A model generated the notes under the pieces. The model did no database searches, had not been told where the DNA came from, and was given only the letters and a program-made list of their open reading frames with translations. A DNA stretch of 64,000 nt, taken from positions 6,172,174 through 6,236,173 of the forward strand of contig NW_004454175.1 in assembly GCF_000283155.1 (NCBI RefSeq). Reading direction: 5' to 3'. The translations under genes were made by a program, and so were the position numbers. The DNA is from Ceratotherium simum simum (Eukaryota; Chordata; Mammalia; Perissodactyla; Rhinocerotidae). Of this stretch, positions 13,901 through 28,900 are shown one piece after another (position 1 is the first letter of the stretch; every line of letters starts with the position of its first letter).

Positions 13901-16900
13901 GCATTGATGGTCCAAAAGCAATGAGGGTTAAAACTGCTGTAACCTGAGCCAAATCAAGGCACCTAGCAGTCACTGTGCTCTTCACTGCCACATTCTTGTG
14001 GTAGGAAAAAAAGACAGTTTCACTTAAGAACGCCCTTGAAGAAGTAGAAAATTATTAATTTGATTAAATTTCAGCCTTTGACTATAGGCATTTATAATAA
14101 TCTGAGTAACAAAATACGAAGTTCATATACAGTAATTCCGTTAAAGACAGATGCACGATGGTGATGGTTATCTCAAGGAAAAGCATTTGTGCAATTGTTT
14201 GAGGTACAAGATGAATTAGCTATTTTTTTCATTTTTACTGGAAAGAATGGCTGATATACTATAGTTGTTAGATATCTGACAGATATATTTTCTCAAATAT
14301 AAACAAAGTGAGACTGTCGTTTCAAGGAAAATAACAGTATTTGCCACCATGATACAATTACGAGTTTTCAAGAGAAAATTAGAATTTTGGAAAACTTGTA
14401 TCCATCCCTATCAGCTTGATAGCTTCCCAACACTTGCACTTTTCTGATAAGATAGGTGGTAATATTAATAAACATAATTTCTTCATATTGTATTAATGTG
14501 TTAATTTAATTTTGATGTTAATGTGGAAGACGTGAATAACACTTAGAAGACGTGCGTAACTCAGTGAATCAGTATCTTCCAAATGACCAATGTAACGTGT
14601 TACAAAGTCGTGCATGGGTAAAAGATCCATTCAAAGTGACAGGCCAATAAATTTTAACGTAACAGAGTATGAAAATTCACGGATATTTTTTCAAGTTTCA
14701 CATTGCAACAAACCTTTTAAGAAACTACTAGCTATTAAATATTGACACAGTATTAAGGAGGAATACACACAATTATCTGAAAAGGCTATTAAAACACTCC
14801 TCCCTTTTCCAACTACATATCTGTGTGAAGCTAAATTTTCTTCATACTCTTCAACCAAACAACCTATTGCAATAGACTGAAATCAGAAACAATATGAGAA
14901 TCCAACTGTTTCCTATTAAGCCAGACATTAAACTGTACAAAATATATAAAACATGCCATTCTTCTTAAATTTCTGTGTTTTGTAGTTACAATTATAAAAA
15001 TATGTAACTTATGTTAACATGTACTAGGTTTATTATTATTTTGAAATAATTTACTATTTTTTATATTCTCAGTTTTAATTTCTAATAAAGTAAATATCAA
15101 TAGATATAACCCACATAAACAAAAACTCTTTGGAGTCCTCAATAATTTTCAGGAGTATAAAGGGATCCCGAGACCAAAGAGTTTAAGAAATCCTGTACAA
15201 AAAGGAAAGTGCTACTTTCCCGGCATTGGCCAACTGCCGAGACCCTAAAGAAACGAATGTGGAATTCCCGAGTTAAAAAAAAAAAAAAATCGTACCAGGT
15301 ATAATAAGAATTCCAAAAATCATTTAGCATCTTTTAGGGAGACTGTAGAAAAAAAAGTTCCTAAGAAAAGAAAATGGGTCTAATGAGTTCTCCATGTTCG
15401 GAAACTAAATTATAAGAGAAAAAGGAATCTGGCTGTTGCAGTGAAATGCCTCTAGGAAATCAGCATCTAAGGGGAGAAAACTACTTATTGTACCAGACTT
15501 TTAGGGTAATGTGTAGAAATGGAAAGTTGCTTACACTTTTATTTTCCACTTCAACATCCCACTTCTAAGCATGACTACAGCATAGCATGCAGACGATGAC
15601 AGAGTTCTAGGTCTCTGCTCTCTCTTCCTAAGAAGCTTTCTGAGCTCAAGTACTTCTCAGGTAAAATCATAACTCAAAGGAAATAAACCCATAAAATTAT
15701 TATATTATTATACAATACAATATAATTATAATAGAATTATATAAGTAGCCCTTAATATTAGCTTTGGAAGAAAAATAATGATACAAACGTGAAAAAAAAG
15801 TAGTATCAGTGTCTAAATACTTGCTCTGCGGCAACAGAAAGCAGTGTATTTTCTTTATCCTACACAAACAGCTAACATTTAATCTTACATCAAATGAGTA
15901 ACTTGTTCCAGGTCACTTAGCTAATAATGGGAAAGACAAAATACAAACCAATATCTGTTCAATGTTAGTACTTACAATATATTAATGATGGACAAATGAT
16001 AATAATCAATTTATCCATTTATTAAGCACCGATGCCGTATCTAGCACTGTGATAGATTTTATCAGAAGGCTATCAACCTGCTCTCAAGAAATAATAAAGT
16101 ATAGCACTTAACAATAAAGTATAGCAGTTAACTGAATATTAAATTGGGTGGCAATTTAAGCAGTAATTCTTAAGTGGTTGTGAAGTTACATAAAGGCCAC
16201 TAGTAACATATGAATATTTCTTAAGTGGCATGAGACTTAAGGGCTGAGTAATTTAAATAGAGGGTAAGATGATAGAGACGAGGTAAATAATTTAGAATGA
16301 AGTAACACCACAGACAAGCACCAGATAGAAAAATAACGCAAACAGTGAAGAGAATGGCTTCATAAGAGCAGAGACTTTATTAGGTGGGCGTCAGTGATCT
16401 ATTTCTTTCTACCAGTATTATATAACTACATAAATTGCTTCTTCTTATCCAAAATAAATTATTCTATAAAATTCTACATACCCTTCTTAATAGCTTTGTA
16501 CTTCTCTTCATTCTCCATAAAATTAGGATCCATCTTGAAAACATCTTAAAAAAATAAATTAAAAGTGTTTATTTTCTATATTTACATTTGTTTGTGCCCC
16601 ACTTCCCAACCCCCGCCCCCTGACTTACTAAGAACATCTTCTGGATTATAGTCATCCTCTAGAGGCAGCATATGGGTGAACTGATCATCTTCTTCCACTA
16701 AGTCAAGTCCTTCTAGGATAACAGGGTGGTCCTTGAATCCATCCTTCCGTACTGCAAACATCACTTCAATCATATACTGAACTCTTTTGTCAATTTCAGA
16801 TTCATGGAGAATGTTTCGAAGGCGTTCAAATATAGCTAAAGTTAAACAGAAAGAGAAGACAATAAAATAAGCAGTAAATGTTACAATACTCAAATAAAAG

Positions 16901-19900
16901 CTCAATATCAAACCAAGGATATATACTTACCATTAATTCCTCTTGGTGACACTTGTGTTAATTTAAGGCCACATTCCTTAAGAAAACCAATAGCTACTTC
17001 AACACTATCATCTGTGGGTCTTTCCAAGAGCAAAGTGAGCATCTCTAAGCATAAAACTTCATGTGCCTTAAATAGAATGAAGACATATAGAAAATGCTTT
17101 TACATATATTAACCTACTACTAATAGTAATTTAAAAAATTAGCAAATCTGGTTTCTGCAGTGATAATATTGTACATATGATGAGCAAAGTTTTATAATAT
17201 ACATAGAAATACTCCAAATATGGGATAAAATTTTTCTTTCACTTTCATTACACATCTGTTAAGAAATTCCTGATGATTTTTCCAAAAATCTTAATTTACT
17301 ACACTGAATACAATTATTTGACTTATCACCAGAAGAAATATTCTTCTTACACTTATACATAGGAAATATATCCTCTACAGGAAGTGTCATAAATTAACCT
17401 CAAAACACGTTAAAAAATCATGTACTAATTTTTAATCTGAGATATGTTCATAATCACTATACGAAGAATGGTAATACAGTTCTTTTATTTTTTTCTTTTG
17501 CTAAGGAAGATTAGTCCTGAGCTAACATCCACGGCCAATCTTCCTTTTTGTATGTGAGCCCCCACCACAGCACGGCTACTGACAGATGAGTGGCATAGGT
17601 CCACGCCCAGGAACTGAACACAGTTCTCTGAAGCAGAGCATGCCAAACTTAACCACTAGGCCACCGGGGCTGGCCCAATATGATTCTTTTTATAACATCC
17701 TTCTCCACGACCACAACTCTTTATATCCATTTCCCAATTTATTCTATCAGCAACTTGGTTAGATAACAAATAATTCTTAAGTTACATGAATACTAACTTT
17801 ATCAGAAAATATCTTTCTGGTAGTTTCTGGTATACAATGACTGTTTTTAATACTCCCTCTATTTTTTTTTTTTAATTAAATCAAACTCTTTATACTGGCT
17901 ATAGTCAAAATTTAATATTTATAAACAATGCCAGGTAGAGTGGGAATAAAATTCTACTGAGAAACTTTGCTGTAAAAGAAAATGAACTTTGGAAGCATAT
18001 TCAAAACACCATACATATGACTTTTTAGAGTCAGACTCTTATTTGAGATGGGGGAGAGGAAGTAAACCTCAACTCAAGAAAATGTCCTCTTCACATTGAG
18101 CACAACATCAAAAATACATACTGCTTTTATTTTGGGTGGTGGAGCGGAGGATGAACAGTCTTACATTAGTCACAAGATAACACTGCCCTGCACCACTGTT
18201 GGGAAGATGTAAAATATTTATCATTTTAACTGTTTCGTGGCAATGCCAAAAATACCTCCAATATAAGTGTAACATACATTCAAAAACTGAAATATCTGAG
18301 CTGTTATAGACATGTGAAATTCAGTTTCCATCATCTTAAGTAGCAAGTTATCATGTAATAAAATAATCAGGTTAAAATCTAAAAGGTTTATAAGAGTGAA
18401 CACTGGAAAGAACTTCATGTAGGAAAGAATGAAAATATTACTTAATGTTAGAGAAATAAGATTAAGTGTGACTTAAAATTCTTCCTCTTCTGTATAGATG
18501 CAGTTAAAAATGATATATATTTGAAGGAAACCTTTGAGCACGAAAAAGAGCAATTTTATTATTTTCAAGTTTAAATAGAAGCTAAATCAAAACTCTCCAA
18601 TAGTAGATGAATACAAAATAAACACAACTACTAAACAATAAAATGATAAAATTATTTGAATTTAAAATAGATTAAAGTTACTTAATCTACTACATTTTAT
18701 AAACTGATTCTATGAATATATGACTATATATACTATGTAGTTACAGGGAATAGAATTTTTTATAGAATATCAGATATTATTAAGTTCTCACGAACACCAG
18801 GTACAGGGGAAAGTAATGGAAGAGATACCAACCTCATTTTTTTATATGATTAAATTACATTCATTGAAGGAATGATTTGCAGTTAAGTAACCATGTATAG
18901 TATTAAGAGTTAGATCAATGTGATAAAACACTTGTTCTGGGTTCCTCTTTATATCAAAGAGTATTAAATGCATTTATTATAGTTTTAACACTAACACATC
19001 ATCCAATATACTTTTCTGAAGGACTATAAATCAAAACAAAAATAGCGAAGTGTCAGTGAAGTGACATCAAGTCTGTAGTCTAATGCCACTGAATGGCACA
19101 AAGTTTTGAAGATAATTACTTACCACATTTTGGTTAATAAGATGTGCTACAAATTTTGAAGCAGTCAGACAAAGTGGCTGAAAAGTGAAGGCAGAGACAA
19201 AGTTAATCTATAAACTAAAACCAGTTTTCATTTATCTCTAGAATCTACAGCTTACACACTATTTAAAATATGTAACATACAAGGATATTTCTTATAAGAA
19301 AGTTATAAGATAAAAACTAATATTTATGGCTAAATAGTTATAATTCAAGAGTTATAGCCATCACTTTTGCTGCTCATCATCAGAGGCCAGGGATATTTAA
19401 TAAGAACACAAAAAGTTCTCATGAAATACACAGTTTTTAAGAATTCCTATGTAGAAATAAACATTGCTTACTATCGTTGATACTGGTTTATTAGTCTGTC
19501 CCTACGTGACAGTCTAGTTACAAGCCCAGAATATATACCTTATCATTTCTTCTATAGCCTTTTCGAAAATTAAGAATTAACCTCTTGAGGATTAATTCTC
19601 CAATTTGTGGAAATTTGGAGTTGATAATCGCCACTAATGCTGCATAAACATGGGTGAAGATTGGAGAAGCACTCTGTGCTTGCAAAACAGATCTGGACAG
19701 CAGGCCTCTGTTCAAAAAAAAAAGTCAACAATAATCACCAATTTAATTAGAAGAAAAAAAATACTCATTTGAAATCCAGCAACACTACTCCTCCGTAAAT
19801 ATCACAAAAACTAAATCAGGACTAAATTTCCACCACTTTATCTAGGGGAAGAGTTTGTCTCACTAGTAAATAAAAACTGCTTTTGAGAAAACAAAACTTC

Positions 19901-22900
19901 AATTGGCGCTTTTCTAAAATAGACAGATTTTACTAAAATTTTTCTTCAAAATTTTTTCTCTAAATATAATTTCTCTTTTCCTGCTCCTGTATGTTACATC
20001 TAATCATGAATTTGAGGTTTTTAAACTTCTTATATTAATATTTTCAAAAAAGTGAAGGGAAAAAAGACCTGCTTCAAAAGTACTAAACTTGGACTTAATG
20101 TAAAATTTCTAGTATGGGTCCATCTGTTATATAAAATTAATACTGATTAAAGACAAATTTGGGTGGGTTCCATTTTTAAGCCTATTTTTACTGAAATAAA
20201 AATGAAGATGTGGGAAACTCCTCATAACAGATAAAGACATAATCAAAGTGCTACAAGAAAAATGCTGAAACAATAGGAAAATAAAAGCTTCTACTTCTAA
20301 CTCATTTTGAAATGGGCATGTTTCCACATGCATTTGATAAGGGGAGAGATACAAAGTGGGCTAATTGAAGAGTTACTTTTAGCAATGTAATCACAAATAA
20401 TTATTGGATTGCCGAAAGGCAGGAAAACAATGTCTTAAGAGTCATCAGGTTTAGGTATGACAATTGAATCACTACAGTAAAAATGAGAAAAGAGAACACA
20501 GATTACAAACTGCAAGATCTTAAGCAACCCATACAACTTCTGAGTCTGCTTCTTTCTGAGTAAAATGGAAGAGCTCTCCCTACCTTTGAGGATAGCAGCT
20601 GCCTCTCGGTCAACTTTCTAAACCCCCACAACACGCTACAGCTTGCTTTATAGCTCCAATTGTTTTTTTTTTTTTTCCTTCTTTGGTGAGGAAGATTAGC
20701 CCTGAGCTAACATCTGTTGCCAATCCTCCTCTTTTTGCTGATGAAGATTAGCCCTGGGCTAACAACCGTGCCCATCTTCCTCTACTTTATATATGGGATG
20801 CCACTATATAGTGGTGCGTAGGTCCGCGCTCGGGATCCAAATCTGCATACCCTGGGCTGCCGAAGTGGAGTGTGCGAACCAAACCATTACACCACTGGGC
20901 TGGCCCCTCCAATGGTTTTGAGATGATGAATCAAGGTCATGTGAAATGACACAGGAAAACAGCCATCAGATTTTAAAATAATAAATAGAATATAGGATAT
21001 TTCTAATTTCTGACCCTTTAAAATATCACAACTACTTAAAACCACACAGAAAATGGCTAAGTCATTCCCTTCTGCTTTTCTAAAATTTATTGCTGATCTT
21101 TCTCATTTCTTTCACATTCTCACTATGCTTTCCTTAGAAATTAAACTGGTTTGAGGTAGCTCTTTCATATATATAAATACAATATTCATTATTCCTCATG
21201 AGTTTAAATTATTGGAAGCATTCAGTAACAAACGTCTGTGCAAAAATCATTACGTGATATCAAAACTTCCCAAAAAGCAAAAACGCCACACAACCCCTAA
21301 CAGTGAAGTATAAGTTATTTGTTAGTAGCTTACATTTTTACAAGAACTGCATTTTAAATAAATATTCTCAATTATCTTTGCAATAAAGTACCACAATGAT
21401 TACCGTTCACGTAAATATTATGTCCCTTTGAAAAACCGCTATGAAATACTACAAATAAAATAGCTGATGCTTACCTTCCTCTAACTATATTTTCTTGAAG
21501 AAGTTCTTGAATAATAATACCTATATTAGAAATGTTGACTTTGTTGATAAGACCATTGATTGACTTCTTTAGGGCCTCCCAGCTCATCCTCTGGTATGCT
21601 AAGCTAAAAACAATTGATTTTAATAAAGATGAAAACTTAGTCAACAATCACTATAACAAGAGGTTATAATAACATAAAAAATAGCGTTCCTTTATTTTTA
21701 ACATTGTTTTCACAAAATGACCCCAAAGTGTAGTAAAATATGACTATATGAATACACAGATTATATCCTTACCCATATTTGATGTTGTGTACATATGATG
21801 CTCATCTACAGACCACTTCTCTTTAATAACATAATAAGATCATGTAAGAATATGTAAGGATAATGTTTTGTTCTTATGTCCACGTACATTGTAATTTACA
21901 ACATTTGTTAGTCAGATTTAACACACGTTTATTTTACATTATAACACTTCATTTACTTAAACTAGCCTTTAAGGGGAATATTTTTAAATAAAAGCAATTA
22001 TTTTTTATTTTAAATTACAGTATGAAATACCCAAATATAAGCCATAAAAAGGAAATTTTTATGTCCCTTCTCCTAAAAGCGTGATAGAGAAAACAAAATT
22101 AAATGTTTTAAACTATCAAGAAATGGTAATAATTCCAAGAAAAGGGAAAGTCATATGAAACTATGGGGTTGAAAGACTGTTCTAAGTATTTTAAAGAACA
22201 CTTCTGCGTTTAGGCAGTAGTCCTACAGCTGAATGCTAAATGGCTATACTGTTCTTTAACTTACATCTTAGGTACATTATTTAGCCTAACTGGGTTTCTT
22301 TAGGTTGAACTTGACAATATCTAAGATATTTTAAAGCTCTAAAATTCTATGATTTTTATAATTATTTCTCTGTGGAATATGATTTAAGCTGCAGGAAGTC
22401 TTAGCTTGTTTTTCTTCCTTACACCTCTCTGGCAGTCTAGCGAAGCTGATGGACTTTTTGGAATAACATACACAAATACACAGGATTACAAAGGATATCT
22501 ACCATATTGAAATACAGTTTTCAAAGCATGAAAAGAACAAAAGTTTCACATAGTATTTTATGTGCTTCTTGATATATTAAATAACAAGAAGTGGTGATAG
22601 ATCTAACAACTAATTTCCAAGTAGCAAGGCTAAAAACAGAATTTTGAGATATTTGCAAGAAATAATCTGTTAATACTGTTGTCTATTGTCTACATTCCCA
22701 GTAGAAACACACGCTAAATTGTAGTTAGAGATTGGTAACTAATAAAGATGCTATTTTTTTTTCCCATTCACGTTCAGGGACTGCCTGAATTCTATTCATG
22801 GACCTCTTAAAGGTCTGTTGGTTAAGAACCCCTACTCTAGAGCTGTATACCAAAGAGAGGCGATGAGACTAGTCTGTTCCGGTGGGGAGGGGTATTTTAT

Positions 22901-25900
22901 CACACATTGTCCTCAGCAGACACTAAGGATAAAAGCAGACTGACTTCTATAGTTCATTGTATTACTGTTTCTAAATTCTCTATATATCATGTGCTACCTT
23001 ACTGCCTGCACCCGAGGTGGACCACTCTCACTGTTGCCCAACCCTTTGGTAGGTCACTATCTCTAGAGATATGAGATACATGGCTTAACAAACGTCTAAT
23101 CAATAAGATATTGCTGATACATAATCACAACCTCTCCTATTAAACTTTAGTCAAAAGCCTATAACAAGTACAAGTGTACTTCCTAACTAGGAAGCCTACA
23201 ATTCACCTGATTAAGTATCTACTCAGGGCAGACTACAGACTTCTTTTAGAGACTTCTACTTCTCCTTGCCCCTTTTACATCCTGTGAACAGACTTCAACT
23301 GTAGATAAAATTGTCTTCCAGGAATCTGATTAAAATTCCACATACTGTTGACTCTCCTCTGCCCACTTTATTTAAAATAAACGAAATGAGACTTGGCTTA
23401 ACAACAATGTTTCTGGTCTTTTACAATTAGGATTGCTTTGGACTAGACTGGAGAAAGTGAATAACTCTCACTAAGGCCACCAGTGCCTTCTACGGGAGCA
23501 GAATGCCCACATGATCATGAAGCTCCCACTAACCACAGAAGCCACTGCCAAATCCCTTCTCAACACAACACACCAGACATTACAACCAAGTGCTGGAATA
23601 TGACACATAAAGAGAAACTTATTAGTTTTAAATTTAATGTCATCTAATGTCCCTTCTAGCTCATAATTTCTTTTAATTTTAAATCTTCATACTTTATATA
23701 GATGGCATTTTTACTTCAAGTTAATTCTTGAAACAAATTTAGATTTCATTTATATAAGGTTCTTAAGTACTTTCAAGTTGCTATTAAAATACCCATGAAA
23801 GACGTGGGAACACTCTTTCTTGGCTCACCATGAATCTGTTATTCTTAAAGTGTAGCTACCCTCTATTCCAATCTTTTTTACTAACTACCTGGCAACTGTA
23901 GTGACCAGTTCAATCTTGGAACATACTTTTCCTGGTTGTTATCTCATTCTACTAGAGAAAAAGGTCTTGAAAACTTAGCTGTATTTTTCTACATAGCTCT
24001 TTACGATCCCAATTATTTTGAAAAGAGAAGAAAAGGCATTTTGAGTGTAAATGTTCATAGGTGAATTTTGATTGTCTTAGTGTAGCAAAAAATTACAGTC
24101 TAAGAAGTTATGGTCTAAGAAATGGAGGGAAAAGAGAAAACTGTCAACTTAGTTTTATAGATTAGTACAGGGGTTGGCAAACTATACCCATGAGCCAAAT
24201 GCAGCCCACAACCTGTTTTTATAAATAAAGTTTCACTGGAAATTTATAGCCACACTTGTTTATTTACATATTATCTTTGGCTGTATTTGTACTACAATAG
24301 CAGAGTTGAGTAGCTGCAATAGAGATAGCAGAATGCACAAAGCCTAAAATATTTACTATCTGGCCTTTTACAAAAAAAGTTTACCGATTCCTGGTTTGGT
24401 ACAACTGAAAAGATCCATTTTAAGTCTAAAATATTAATAGTACTCTCGATTATCTATGGAAAATGGAAACTACTAAAGGCATGCAGGCAATTATGAAAGG
24501 AATAGTTTGAAAATAGTAATAAAAAGATCAGTTGCTCTTTCCTCAAACTTTTTAATTCATTCACGCAAAAAAATAAAGAAATTATGAGCTAATTCAGGGC
24601 AAATTTGTCAGGGCAAATAGTACGCAGAGCTCCAACAGAGTTTATGGAGTAAAGAAGGGAAGAAGTCTAATTTGAGGCCTCTATCATTGTGGACTAATGT
24701 AAATTCTCAACAGCCAAGGTTAATTAGACCACAGTGATTTTTTTCAATGAGGATATCACTGCCTTGTATATTAGTGATGTTGACATGCCTGTTTTTATCT
24801 GTAATCTGTTCTTGCATCATCCTGAGCTTTGCAGGAGGAATATACGCTCCACCAGTTCGTGTAAGGAGAGGATCCTGCTCATCTTTCTTCTTCTTTGCGG
24901 TAGGTTCATCCTGAGCAGAGGAACTCTGGGTTACCGATGGTTCTGGGCTTCTTCTCCTAGGAGATGGGGATTTCCGGGACCTTTTCCGATCCATATCTCT
25001 TTCTCTTTCCTTGCGTTTGTCATGGTCCCTACTTCTGCAATTTTTAAAAAAAAAAAAATGGAGAAAAGACAACATAAAATACATTTTTAAAATAAACTAC
25101 GTTCCAAACGAGTGAGTCCCTACATGAGTCCCACAAATTCAGACAAGGAAAAGTGATTTGGAATGGAGAGGAAGTGCTTCACAGAGAAAAATGTAACTAA
25201 ACAAGGTCTTCAAGGCTTGATAGGATTACAGTGGGGGCAAGGTGGGGTAGGGAGGATGGAGAAGGGAGGATGGCATTCTGCAGCTAGTAGAAGACAGAGT
25301 AACTACTGAAAAACTGAGCAAGGGTGTTCAGGCCAGAATGAGTAGGACAGTGAGGAAACAACAAAGAATCATGTATAATGGTAGTTGGAAAGAGGAGTTT
25401 GAGTCACACTCTAAAATCTTAAAAGGCAAGCAACAGACTTTAAGTTTTTTACACTGGAGGTAATGGGGGATCATTAATAGTTTCTGAGTGTGATAGTGAC
25501 ATGAAAGTAATGTTTTAAGAAGACAAATTGGCCTGTGATGTACATGATAAATTATATAAAGGAGAAACCAGAGTTTAGCTTCAATAATGGCAACTTAGGA
25601 GTAAGACTGTTATAAAAAAATGTAATCTTTGAAATTGTTTCTTGATGGAACCGATATTTTTATTAGAAATCACAGAATATCAGAAGCATCTGGTTATTTG
25701 AGACAATGTAAAAAAATCAACCATTTTTAGCCACAATAAGTCTTTCCTACTAATGTAGGTGAGTATCCTTTCTTAAGCTAACACTTTGAAAACAATCAGG
25801 CTATTGTTCTCTGACACTATCAAGAACTAAATGGAAAGAGTGAATCCTTGCTTTTTGCTAGCCTTCCCCAGAGAAGGGTTTGTTCGCTTACTGATTTTTA

Positions 25901-28900
25901 CATATACTGCCTTAGAAACACAGATCATTCTACTCATGCTTTGTGCCACCATAAGTTATATATACAGTAAATAAAAACAAGTTTCATATTATCATTATAT
26001 TAATGCAGGTGCCACATTACCAAGAAACCGCTGGATGGATTTTAGCTAAATCTAGAGGGTATATTTGAGACAGTCTATCTTAATATATTGTAATACAACC
26101 TTCATGCAGAGAAAAACGCAGTCAGTTTTGAAACTAAAGTATGAAGAGACTTGAGGGGCCAGGCCTGTGGTGTAGTGGTTAAATGCGCCTGCTCTGCTGC
26201 TGGCGGCCGGGGTTTCAGATCCCGGGCGCGCACCAACGCACCACTTGTCAGGCCATGCTGTGGCGGCGTCCCACATAAAGTGGAAGAAGAATGGGCACGG
26301 ATGTAAGCTCAGGGCCAGTCTTCCTCAGCAAAAAGAGGAGGATTGGCATGGACGTTAGCTCAGGGCTGATCTTCCTCACACAAAAAAAATAAAAATAAAA
26401 AAATAAAGAGACTTGAGTGCCTTCCCATGACGATAGACAGTCTGTATATACTAAGAGCAAACAGAGGGGGAAAAATGTGGTTTCAAATAGAAACCCCAAT
26501 TAGTCACAAAGGCAGGTGCTCCAAAATCTAGGCACTGATTTGCAACTGAGTTGCTTTTTATTGTGAATGTAACATGTTCCAAGAAAGGAACTACAACAGG
26601 GATTTACTGACACTGGTTATGATTCTTCTGAGGAACACCAGGTAAGACAGCTAGCTGGCTGATAAAATTGTGTCCTTACAATTAAAGCGTTTGTTCCTTT
26701 AGAGTGCAAAAGTAATAGAAGTAATAGAAGACTCCAATAGACTTCTTGGAGTCTAAATAGAATCATTTCCCTTCGAGTGCTTTTGTACTGTTAGCCTCTA
26801 TATTCTACGTAACACACAGCCTGCTTACTTCACAGTGTGACCGTGTGATCAAATGAGACTTTATGTACATACACTGAACCAAACAGTTACAGTGAAGTAA
26901 TACTGTCAGTGGTTATGAAAAAAACATGGGCTTTGGAGTCAGAATTGAGTTCAAACCCCAGTTTCATCATCCACCAGATAGCTAACTGCAACCTCAGTAA
27001 GTCAATGACTTCAAACCTCTTTCCTTATTTGTAAATTGGGAAAAATACCTAGTTAGTAAGAGTTTTGACAGTATTTGAGAAAGTATGAAGAATGCCTAGC
27101 TCACCAATTATGGTGGTAGTAGCTGTTCTTATTAAGGTGTTACTAACGTGACAGCAGATGAGCCTGGCTTTTGGACATGAATTTAATCTGACGTTTCAGG
27201 ATTGGGTATATATTAGAAAGTAGGTAGTGAGCAGGAAATTTTGGCTGCAGATATCAAATAATGTGCTTAGCTCCAAACTGCAGAGGAATTTGATCAAAAT
27301 TCTAGTGGGGGTTAATCTTGGTAGTCATGGAGTGGATAACACGAGAGAGATTAAAAAGAATATAGAACTTGGTCTATAATAAAACATGGCAGACAAGTTT
27401 TTGAAACTGGATGACTAATAAGGCAGGTAGTCAAGTGCTCCAAGACTCAAGTAAGAATAATTTATATTTAAATAAAAACTATAGATTGGTAACTTCATTC
27501 TTAATGTCCCTCTGCCATTATGCAGGAAAGTAAATTTAGATCACTCTATGTCATATAATAGAAATTACTTTCTTTCATTTGATAAGGCATCTCAAGAACT
27601 CACATAAGCCAACTCCTCACACAGTCCAGAATAATGAATAAGAGCTTGGGCTCTAGAATCAGACAGACTTAGACTTGCCACTGATAAGCTTCTAAAACAC
27701 AAATGAGTCAACTTCCCTAAGCCTCAGTTTCTTCAGCTATAAAACAGACATAACAGTATCTACTTCATGTATTTATTGCCACGAGGAGTTAATTCACATG
27801 AAGCCCTTATTAGAAACCCTGGCACCTAAGAACATTCATTTAATTCTAGCTGTCATCATTATTGTTTTTATTATAAAGCACAAAGAAAATCTAAACAAAT
27901 ATAATTTTTCTACAGTTAACATTTGGAATACTAACCGTGACTCCATGCTACCGTCATAAGAACGCCCTCTTCTAGAATGCTCATAGTCTGACCTGCCGTA
28001 ATCAAAGTAATCTCTGTCCCGAGGGGATCTTTCTTGGTCTGCATATCTAACACATAAATAAGAAAAGCAAAGTTATAAGCTGGAAACAACTACTCAGGAC
28101 AGTCGCATACTGTTAACGGTAAAGCAGCTCTATGACTGAACAATGTCCTATGAAACCGGTCTGAACAGACAGCTCATTTTGTTGACTCCCATTGGTTCAG
28201 TGCTTATCAGAAAAGCTTTCGGCTTGTGCACAGCAACACAACTCCTGCAATTCACTGAACCAAACTGTTCATCTTGAGTCACACTGTCCTCAGTAACAGA
28301 TATTATCTCCGGATGTCACTTACAGCTAGCACAAAAAAGGCTATCCTGCAAATGACTCCTTTTGCCTAGTTGGCTCATTTTATCAAAGCCCTGGACAAAT
28401 GAGACCAATGGCATCGGGCGGCCTCTATAAAACCCAGTTTAACTCCACTCCAAAAAATTATATGCATTAGCTGTGATTCTTGAAACTGCATTACTGGATA
28501 GCAGTGATTATGGGTTGAAATTATTAGCAAACAAGGATGGACAGTATAAGATCTGCTATTTGACTCTTAAAAGCCAATAAAATCAGAGAACCTTAAGAGA
28601 AGTTAAATACCTACACAGATAATAAATATACATAGTAACAGTCCATACCTTATATACACATCTATGATTAATTTATACATACACATATCCATGTGTGTAC
28701 CTGTGTGTGGAGATTTGTTTTTTTATATAGGGAGTAAGTGATTGATGAAAGGTAGTAAGTAGTTGCAGACCAAGGCAATTAACTTGATGTCCATAAAGCA
28801 AAAGTTTTTAGAGACAGGAGAGTAGAATAGGAAGAAAGCAAATGGGGGGTAAGAAGAGACTAGACAACTGAAAGAAAAGTTTAGAGGATGCCTCTCCCTT

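Noticed and set aside
13766..15203. 8-bp target duplication around the hAT-Charlie element
   Set aside because: The flanks GAATGAAG and TACAAAAA do not match, so no duplication is claimed.
16582..16628. Frame extension of exon 10 into the short intron
   Set aside because: It reads through a consensus donor (GTAAGT), and exon 11 fits phase 1 exactly.
24707..24788. Continuation of the exon 5 frame past the splice site
   Set aside because: The sequence after D-K-N (R-H-V-N-I-T-N and so on) does not match the family and is intron; exon 6 supplies the expected S-L-A-Y-Q-R-M.
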